From assembly GCA_025201705.1 (NCBI GenBank), contig MU616593.1, positions 27,677 to 91,676 on the forward strand: DNA of 64,000 nucleotides, written 5' to 3'. Every line of letters begins with the position of its first letter. Position 1 is the first letter of the stretch. This DNA is from Dissophora ornata (lineage: Eukaryota; Mortierellomycota; Mortierellomycetes; Mortierellales; Mortierellaceae). The notes below the pieces were generated by a model. That model did not search any database, was not told the origin of the DNA, and worked only from the letters and a program-made list of their open reading frames with translations. Positions 56,837 through 64,000 of this stretch are shown one piece after another. The position numbers were made by a program, and so were the translations under genes.

Positions 56837-57215
56837 GATGGATTGATTTTAGGGTTGGAGGGGTTGGAGGTTTGGAGGGTATCCAGGAAATGAAATATTT
56901 AAAGGAATGAAGGTGCTGTTGATTTTGAAGAATGCAAAGGAGCTTTGTTCATTCAATTCGTGTGTGGTAACCATTACTCAATAATTTGCATTCTCTTTGC
57001 AGTACGAATAAAAGCTGTCGAATGCTGATATTCACGAATACAAATTTGTGATAATAAAATAAATTCGAAAGATATGTGCTTTGCCTCCCTTGAGACAGTC
57101 ACGGATTGAGGAAAGAGAGTTCCCCAAGCCACGAGTTTGTTTCTTTTTTTTTCTTTTCTTTTTTTTTATCTCCTTGGTAACATCCTTGGCTTCTTTCGCA
57201 CTTTCTGATATTGGC
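56837..57215. promoter_or_regulatory. Bidirectional promoter region, DBP5 / RIO1
   Basis: 379 nt between divergent start codons. A T-rich pyrimidine tract (57140-57170) precedes RIO1. Both genes serve gene expression (mRNA export, 40S maturation), so co-regulation is conceivable but not shown. Confidence 0.55.
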
Positions 57216-59491
57216 ATGGCTGCTATCCAACCTACCGACTCGCTCCAAGAGCACCGCGACTTGCAGGACCAGCAAGACCTGGCACAGCAGGAGCTACTTC
57301 AACACACAGAACAGACCAATCTTAACAAGGAGGATCATCTTGACAGCGAGGACAACGAAGACGATGATGACTTTGACAGTGATGATGGGAATATCGACCT
57401 GAACGACCTTGAGGACGAACTCAACGACTACGACGGCTGGGACAACGCTACTGGAGGTACGTGTCATCTTGCCTCACTGCTGCCACTGCCGTCTTCGTAT
57501 CCTACCAATCCAGCACTTCAGAAATTAACTCGATCTATGCACAACGCATTTGAATGATTTCTAGATTTTACAAAGCAATATAACCGCCTCCGACAGCAGC
57601 TGCAACCCAACAAATCAACCAATCCCGTCGTCAGTGCACCGGCGTCTAACCGACCCCGTAAAGCACCCACTGCAGCAAAAAAGGCGGAGGCAGCACATCT
57701 TGAAGACGACGATTCAGTCATGGCCGGGGATCAGATCGAAGCCCTCAGCACAAAGTTCGAGGGCAGACTCCACCTAGGCGAACACAGTGTGACACCGTCA
57801 GTGGCCGAGAGCAAGTTGGGAAGCAAAAAGGCTGCGGGTGACAGGTAATAGTTTTGCATGTTGAGAGAAATATGGAACAGAACTATCAGACAGCGTTGCA
57901 TAAATATCATGGATTTCTCAGGCACTGACACCGACCGGTCACCACCTTCCTTGCGTGCGACAATTAGGGCCAAAAACACTGACAAGTCCGACCGCGCAAC
58001 CTCTGATCAGGTGCTGGATCCTCGCACGCGTATCATCTTGTTCAAGATGTTGAACCGAAATATTATTTATGAGGTCAACGGCTGTATCAGCACAGGAAAA
58101 GAGGTGAATATGGCACGCCAGTTTTGGGATGCGCAGGCATGCCGTGAAAGCTAGGTCTTAAGCTCTTTCTATGCCTCTTTATTATCAAGGCAAACGTATA
58201 CCATGCTAGGACAGAGACAGGAGAACACCGTGCCATCAAGATTTACAAGACTTCAATCTTGGTCTTCAAAGACCGCGATCGCTACGTCTCAGGAGAGTAC
58301 CGATTCCGTCATGGCTATAACAAGAGCAACCCTCGCAAGATGGTCAAGATCTGGGCTGAGAAGGAGATGAGGAATTTGAAGCGCATTTATCAGGCGGGTA
58401 TCCCGTGTCCCGAGCCATTGGTTCTTCGCATGCATGTGCTCGTCATGGGATTTCTCGGCGACAAGAACGGTTGGGCATATCCTCGACTCAAGGACGCACA
58501 GATCGATGAGGACCGGTACCCAGCCTTATACTTTCAGCTAGTCAAGTACATGCGCATCATGTACCAGACGTGCCATCTTGTCCACGCAGATCTGAGCGAG
58601 TACAATATTTTGTATCACTCGCGCACCCTCTACATCATTGACGTCTCGCAGTCAGTAGAGCATGACCACCCTCACGCCTTTAACTTTTTACGAATGGATA
58701 TCACGAACGTATCGGACTACTTCAGGAAGAAACGCGTTGCAGTCATGGGTCAAAAGGAACTCTTTGACTTTATCACAGACGTGGGTATTGAGATGACGGA
58801 TGAGGCTATGGACAATGAACTCGAAAGAATCCAAAATAACCTCCCAGTGAATGAGACCCAGGCCGAGGCGGAGAAGCGCAAGGTCGACGATGCAGTTTTT
58901 GCTCAGTCGTACATTCCCCGCCACTTGCAGGAGGTCATTGATGTCGAGCGCGACGTGCGCAAAGTCCTGGAGGGCAACACTGAAGAGCTACTCTATACGA
59001 AGATGACGGGTATCAAGAATGTGGACGAGCGACCCAAAGTCGCATTGGCTGATGATGAAAGCAAGGCGAATACGCAGTCAAAATCTGGCGACGATGAAGC
59101 CAAGCCAACATCGAAGCCAAAGACTTTGAAAGTAAAGTCGAAACCGGCTACGGTAGCCCCGTCTGAGGTTACAAGCCAGGACATTGATACGGCAGAGCCG
59201 ACAGGCGACCAGAGAGTGGTGACGCCAAAGAGCGGTAGAGAAGAAGGCCAAAGCGACGACAACGATGACGAGGAGGAAGGGGAAGAGCCAAGCGGGTCCG
59301 AGGACGAGGGTGACTCTGAGGCGAGCGACGATGAGTTCAGGCGGCAGGCCCGCGGCAAGCGCAACGAGGACAAGGACGCAAAGAAAGAGCGCAAGCTCAA
59401 GTCGAAGGAGGAGGCGCGCGAGAAGAGGAAGAACAAGATCCCAAAGGCGGACAAGAAGCGCAAGATCAAGTCGACATCGTCAAAGAAATAG
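57216..59491 (+). CDS. RIO1: RIO1 atypical kinase/ATPase for 40S maturation
   Basis: Exons 57216-57456, 57565-57837 (or -57844), 57922-58103 (or from 57890) and 58190-59491 give 665 residues (678 with the alternatives). The RIO core is clear: [19 protein letters not shown], the P-loop [29 protein letters not shown], the catalytic loop [13 protein letters not shown] and the metal-binding IIDVSQSVE. The N-terminus is acidic and the C-terminal 200 residues are acidic, then lysine-rich, as in yeast Rio1. It drives late cytoplasmic pre-40S maturation. The intron near 57840-57920 has two frame-consistent solutions (84 nt with donor GTGACA, or 45 nt with donor GTAATA); the longer one fits the intron sizes here. 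The stop is 154 nt before dihydroorotase. Confidence 0.93.
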
Positions 59492-59645
59492 TTGCAGAAT
59501 AGATTGGGCTAAATGAAAAGTCACGTGTGTCTGTCATTTTTTCGCCGCTTCTTTTTTCTCTTCTCTTTTCTTATTTCTTCGGAAGTGATCAGATCATTCC
59601 TACTCTCCATTCCCGTCTCGCAACACAACAGCAAGAACGACAACC

Positions 59646-61314
59646 ATGGACACCATCACCATCCCCACTGCATGCGACATGCACATTCACCTGCGCCAGG
59701 GCTCGCTCATGTCCATGGTCACACCTACTGTCGCAGACGGAGGCGTCTCGATCTGCTATGTCATGGTACGCCACCACCGTGCTTGACCACACAGTCGCGT
59801 TTGCTGTGAAGCTCTTTGCTGCCGAGTCCATCTCTCAATGCCTATCACAGAGATCGCTTTGTGCTGCAACTCACACTGTCTCCTCTGATTTTCTCGCTTT
59901 TCCTTGAGTAGCCCAACCTCCAGCCCACTATCTCCACAACTGAGATGGCGCTTGCCTACAGGTCTGAGCTCGAGCAGCTTGCACCAAAGGTCACTTTCCT
60001 CATGTCCCTCTATCTCAACCCCGCTCTGACTCCTGAAGAGATCAGGAAAGCCGCCAAGGCGGGCGTCCGCGGTAAGGCTAACCTCCATGTTGTGAGATGA
60101 TGTCACTTTAATTGGGAGTAGACTTGTTTCTAGAAAATTCACTGATATTCAATGTCTTTCGATTCGCAGGAGTCAAGTCCTATCCCCGCGGTGTCACCAC
60201 CAACAGTGAATCCGGCATTGAGAGCTACGACATTTACTACCCTGTCTTCAAGGCCATGGAGGAGGAAGGAATGGTCTTGAACCTCCACGGTGAAATCCCC
60301 AGCGATCCCGAAAAGGTAGATGAACTTGCATTAGGAGTCGTTTAGATGGCAATGCCTCTCAGCTACGTGTGTGTCGGTGTTGTTTGCTCACCCGACCCAT
60401 TGTTATGATACCAATCACTATTTAGAACGTGTGCGTGATGAATGCCGAGGAAAAGTTCTTGAACCACCTCAAGGATATTCATTTGGCGTTCCCCAAGCTC
60501 AAGATCATCTTGGAACATGCTACTACCGAGGCAGCAGTCAACATGGTTAAGTCCCTGGGTGAGACTGTTGGCTGTACCATCACAGTGCATCACTTGCAGC
60601 TTATTGTCGATGACTGGGCTGGCAAGTGCCACAACTTTTGCAAGCCCGTGGCCAAGTACCCCAGCGACAGAGCTGCCCTTCGCAATGTGATCAAAGAAGG
60701 TATGCGTCTTTTGAGTTGCTGTGTTGGTAGTGTTGCTTTGCCCAAAAATGCTTCGCCCATGACGTGATTCTTGCGCGTTGCTGACTTTTATTCTATACAT
60801 GCACACTTCCCGCGCACATTCACACGCGCCAATGTCCAAAACACACACCTATACACACACCTACACACAATCACACACTCTGACGATATTGCGCATCTTG
60901 TTTATCTTTCTGAAATCAAACACGCAATCGAATAACGTGAATACTTGACGGTACTCAGGTCACCCCCGTTTCTTCCTTGGCACGGACTCTGCACCTCATC
61001 CTTCCCATAAAAAAGAGGGTCCTGAGGCATGTGCGGGAGTGTTTACGACACCCTTGGTTCTGCCGTATCTGGCGACTATTCTGGAGTCGTTCGGCGCGCT
61101 GGACCGTCTGAAAGGCTTTGCATGTGATTTTGGGCGCCAATTTTATGAGGTCAAGGGCGAAAAGTGGGTTGGTCAGGTGACGCTGGTGCGGGAGTCGTGG
61201 AGCGCACCCAACAGCTACTCGTTTGGAGGAGCTGGCGTGGATGGTGAGCAGGGCGAGGTTGTCCCGTTTATGGCAGGCAAGTCCCTGGCATGGAAGATTG
61301 CGTCGATTGAATAA
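59646..61314 (+). CDS. URA4: Dihydroorotase
   Basis: Exons 59646-59765, 59912-60071, 60170-60315, 60426-60699 and 60959-61314 give 351 residues, like monofunctional bacterial and yeast enzymes. Zinc ligands are visible: DMHIH (His13, His15), the carbamylated lysine in GVKSYPRGVTTNS (Lys96), LNLHGE, ILEHATT and the catalytic aspartate in LGTDSAPHP. C-terminal YEVKGEKW and LVRESWSAP are also family features. It closes N-carbamoyl-aspartate to dihydroorotate, the third step of pyrimidine synthesis. In fungi this step is separate from the CPSase-ATCase fusion, as here. A candidate AATAAA lies at 61361. Confidence 0.96.
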
Positions 61315-62130
61315 AGGGCGAGGTAGAGAAGCAGTGTGCTGAGGAGATGAGGAGGATGCCAATAAAGCTGAAAAGCAACGGAAGAGAGTGTGTCTGGGAG
61401 ATATAGATACAAGATTGAAGTGAAATGAGCAAGAGGATATCACGAGTGGACTACATGCATGTAGCCTATTATATTGAAGTCATGATTATTCAAGAAATGA
61501 CACCAAAGGTCGGGTGAGCAACTCTATGCCCACATGTCGCGATTAGGACAGTGGTGACACACGGGAATTTTCAGGGCTAAACTCTCTTTTCAAGGTTGCA
61601 GCGTGCTGCGGGGGTCGGAACGGGAGAAGGGTGTCCATGGCACTGGAAGACAGGGAGGAGGGGAGGTGCCTTGGTGGAGGCAGTGGTGCCAGCGTTGCCA
61701 GGGCGGGTCAGTGGCAGCAATGCATGGGCTGGCAGTGAGTAGATGTGAGGTAGATGTTCGGTCAGTCGGATGTGCTGCGGTACGAGGTGGTGGTACTGTA
61801 CGCGAATAAAATCAGACACAGTTGAGTCAGGCATGCAGGACTGCAGGACGGGCTGCACTCGTGTCATTCGCACCACTGGTGGCGAATGCCCGTCTCTCCT
61901 GTTTCCTTTATCGCGCGATACGTGGCTTCTTTCTCCTCGGCTTTGCGTACTTGTTGTCTTTTCTTCTTCTTGTCCTTCCCTTCTTCGCCTTTGTCTCTTC
62001 TTCTCTTTCCTCTCTTCTCTCTCCTCTCTTCTCATCATTCTCTCATCCCTAATTATTTATTCATCTATTCATCAGCTCATGTCCATTCCCTCCATCCTCA
62101 GTAACACAGCTTCCAAACTATAAATTCACA
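61315..62130. other. Intergenic, dihydroorotase 3' flank and next promoter
   Basis: 816 nt. AATAAA at 61361 probably ends dihydroorotase. A TC-rich leader (61960-62060) precedes the next start codon. No gene is supported; overlapping ORFs on both strands are of biased composition. Confidence 0.55.
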
Positions 62131-63615
62131 ATGTCCTCTGACTTTGCAGAGTTCCTCTTCAGCTTTGCCTGCAACAAGCTCGAGTCTTCGCCACAGCTCG
62201 ACCTTCGCCAGCAGTTGCTCCACTCCAACCTTATCCGCCACATCCTCCTTGTCCATCACCAGCCATCCACCCCCTCTCCCCTATCGTCGTCCTCTGCCTC
62301 CTCCTCTGCAGAGGACCAGCCGCAGCTGCTTTCTTTGCCACCGCTGCCTCCTTCCCCCCCTCCTTCGCCCTCACCGCAGCACTTTGTCTATCCCTCTTCT
62401 CCGGCAACCTCATATGACCATTCCACCTTCCAGACCTTCCCTGCCCCGTCCCTCGTAGCCGCGATCCCCTCCCAAACCCCCTCGCACTGGAGCCCTTTCT
62501 CCTTTGACGACGAGCTTGATCGGATACGGCACAGTAATGGCCCCGATCAGATTCTGGTCCACGATTTGGATGTAGATATGGATGAAGAGTCGTCAGATCA
62601 AGACCTCTCCTCTTTGCCCCCATCCCTTTACATCAACGACCTCAATGGCAGCGACAACTCATACGACTACAGTCGCAGCTTCCGCCCCATCTATGTCGGA
62701 CCCCAGCTGCCGGAGGAGGACGACGATTTGGACTATGACTACGAGTCCAGTCAGGCCCAAGAGGACTGGCTCGATGCCGTATTGGAGGATCTGATGGAGG
62801 AGGACGAGCACGATGATTCTTCTGTAGAATACGATTCGGAGGACGACATTGATTCGTTCGGGGACGATCAAGATATTGAGGTCACACGAGCATCAGCCGC
62901 GGTCGTCGTTGCGGTAGGGAGTACCAAGGGAGAGGGCGAGGATGTGGTTCTAACCCTCCCACAGGGAAGGCACCATCGCCTGTCGCAACCACATCGTACC
63001 CATTCGTCCTCTTCCGCACCCTGCTCGCCCCTTTCAACCCCAAGCCAAAAGCCCTTGGACTTTTCTCATCCCTATCACCAGTCTTATCTGCACCAGCCCT
63101 TTCCAAGCAATGAAAAAGGGTCAACAACAAACCCAACAATAACATCAACAAAAACAATAACAGCGACTGCTGCTGCTGCTGCTGTTGCTGCAACTGCAGC
63201 TTCAGCTACAACGACTGCAGCTGTGGAGACAACAGCAGCTACAGCATCTCGTTTGCTCTTGACCAAAGGGGTTGATCTTGACGAGTCAATGTATCCCCAT
63301 AATCATCACGTCAGCCCACTAAAACAGCAGCAGATGCTGCAGCGGCAGCCCTACTACATTGACGATGCATATTATCGCACCTGCCCCCCCTGTTTGGGAT
63401 TCCACTGCTCGTCCCGCTCATCCTCCCAGCGAGAGTACGCCCTTAGAGAGCAGCGGTTTGTGCAATTGAGGCAGGAGCTAGGCTCGACATTGATCCAGGA
63501 ACAGGAGGGGGCCCACACAGCAGCCCCGCTCTTGCCTGAGCAGCAATCACTCGAAGACTCACTGCTTTTTCGATCGTCTGCCCTCTCTGGTCGACAATAT
63601 CCGTACAGCCATTAG
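62131..63615 (+). CDS. Low-complexity hypothetical protein
   Basis: A single 494-residue exon beginning MSSDFAEFLFSFACNK. The first 40 residues look like an ordered amphipathic region (LRQQLLHSNLIRHILLVHH). After that come Ser/Pro-rich, Asp/Glu-rich (DWLDAVLEDLMEEDE at about 210), Thr/Ala-rich (from a GCTGCTGCT run near 63168-63190) and Gln/Ser/Arg-rich parts. A short Cys-containing patch (TCPPCLGFHC) near residue 420 could bind metal but is too small to call a domain. I do not recognise the family. The long open frame, a leader, a poly(A)-like signal (63636) and composition unlike the flanks support a real gene, probably lineage-specific. Confidence 0.7.
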   Translation: MSSDFAEFLFSFACNKLESSPQLDLRQQLLHSNLIRHILLVHHQPSTPSPLSSSSASSSAEDQPQLLSLPPLPPSPPPSPSPQHFVYPSSPATSYDHSTFQTFPAPSLVAAIPSQTPSHWSPFSFDDELDRIRHSNGPDQILVHDLDVDMDEESSDQDLSSLPPSLYINDLNGSDNSYDYSRSFRPIYVGPQLPEEDDDLDYDYESSQAQEDWLDAVLEDLMEEDEHDDSSVEYDSEDDIDSFGDDQDIEVTRASAAVVVAVGSTKGEGEDVVLTLPQGRHHRLSQPHRTHSSSSAPCSPLSTPSQKPLDFSHPYHQSYLHQPFPSNEKGSTTNPTITSTKTITATAAAAAVAATAASATTTAAVETTAATASRLLLTKGVDLDESMYPHNHHVSPLKQQQMLQRQPYYIDDAYYRTCPPCLGFHCSSRSSSQREYALREQRFVQLRQELGSTLIQEQEGAHTAAPLLPEQQSLEDSLLFRSSALSGRQYPYSH

Positions 63616-64000
63616 CCTAATTATAGTTTAAAGAAAATAAAAAAAAAAAAATGGCAAAACAAACATCCAGCAAATGTCGTTCTTGGGAGTAGCAGCAATG
63701 GTCTTGACTAGAGACGAATGAATCAAGCAAGGGTCGAATATGGGGTAGACAGGGTGACAGACGCTCCCTTCTTCTGCTGATACTCCCTCTCTCTCCTTGA
63801 TGCATGTTTTCAGTATTTTATTGTTTCCAGTTTTCCTGCACTCCCCATCCCCCCCTACCCCCCGAGAAGCAGCACCCGCTCACAAGCAAGCCCTTGCATT
63901 GCAGGCGAAATGGTAATAAAAAAAAGAAATTGAACAGTCTACTTTAGGAAACGCGCTTTGATCTGACTCCTTTCGTATCCTTTTTTTTTTTTTTTACATG
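63616..64000. other. 3' flank of the last gene
   Basis: 385 nt. AATAAA at 63636 lies within an A run, a likely poly(A) signal. A T run ends the window. No gene seen. Confidence 0.55.

Overview
This window is ordinary nuclear DNA of a filamentous fungus. Almost every gene is interrupted by short GT-AG introns, mostly 50 to 150 nt, and genes lie on both strands with short gaps. Protein content is typical of fungi (HPR1, SOM1, MHR1, BCP1, RIC1, LIN1, URA4-type dihydroorotase). The intron density, proline/serine-rich hypothetical proteins and general style suggest an early-diverging lineage, most likely Mortierellomycota. That placement is inference. I found no rRNA, tRNA, transposon, CRISPR or viral sequence. 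The gene models below were built by hand: each named model was checked for reading phase across every junction and for agreement with the protein family.

Layout. 1-2832 (-): 5' part of a coiled-coil protein running off the left edge. 3355-6278 (-): ankyrin-repeat protein. 7522-9113 (+): membrane-anchored alpha/beta hydrolase. 9238-11138 (+): TMEM33/Pom33 family. 11403-15409 (-): importin-7/8 type karyopherin, divergent from 15614-15922 (+) CDC26. 16151-18496 (+): mitochondrial D-2-hydroxyglutarate dehydrogenase. 18589-19887 (-): LIN1/CD2BP2 GYF protein, divergent from 20123-24846 (+) RIC1 (21 exons). 24847-27279: long intergenic stretch. 27280-29862 (+): PH-domain protein. 30298-31539 (+): UBC9. 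32871-35900 (+): three-RRM protein. 36467-37494 (-): MHR1/mL67, divergent from 37673-39012 (+) BCP1. 39171-41912 (-): YTH-domain protein, divergent from 42485-45268 (+) THO subunit HPR1/THOC1. 45405-50828 (+): RAD50. 51135-51930 (+): secreted EF-hand protein of MCFD2 type. 52272-52675 (-): SOM1. 53368-54356 (+): COPI-associated/TVP15-type membrane protein. 54507-56836 (-): DBP5 helicase, divergent from 57216-59491 (+) RIO1 kinase. 59646-61314 (+): dihydroorotase. 62131-63615 (+): lineage-specific low-complexity protein.

The genes are housekeeping functions and do not form one pathway. A loose RNA theme exists: the RRM protein, YTH reader, THO subunit, DBP5 export helicase, LIN1 (U5 snRNP) and RIO1 (40S maturation). 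Nucleus-cytoplasm traffic is also represented (importin, Pom33-type protein, BCP1, DBP5, UBC9). I regard this as chance until synteny shows otherwise.

I did not find a new biological system. The most interesting signals are structural: a 197-nt exon-plus-intron tandem duplication in the YTH gene; several GC-AG introns (three forced by frame, one likely); a 10-nt microexon in the COPI-associated gene; and a short polyglutamine SOM1 gene that a simple ORF scan would miss.
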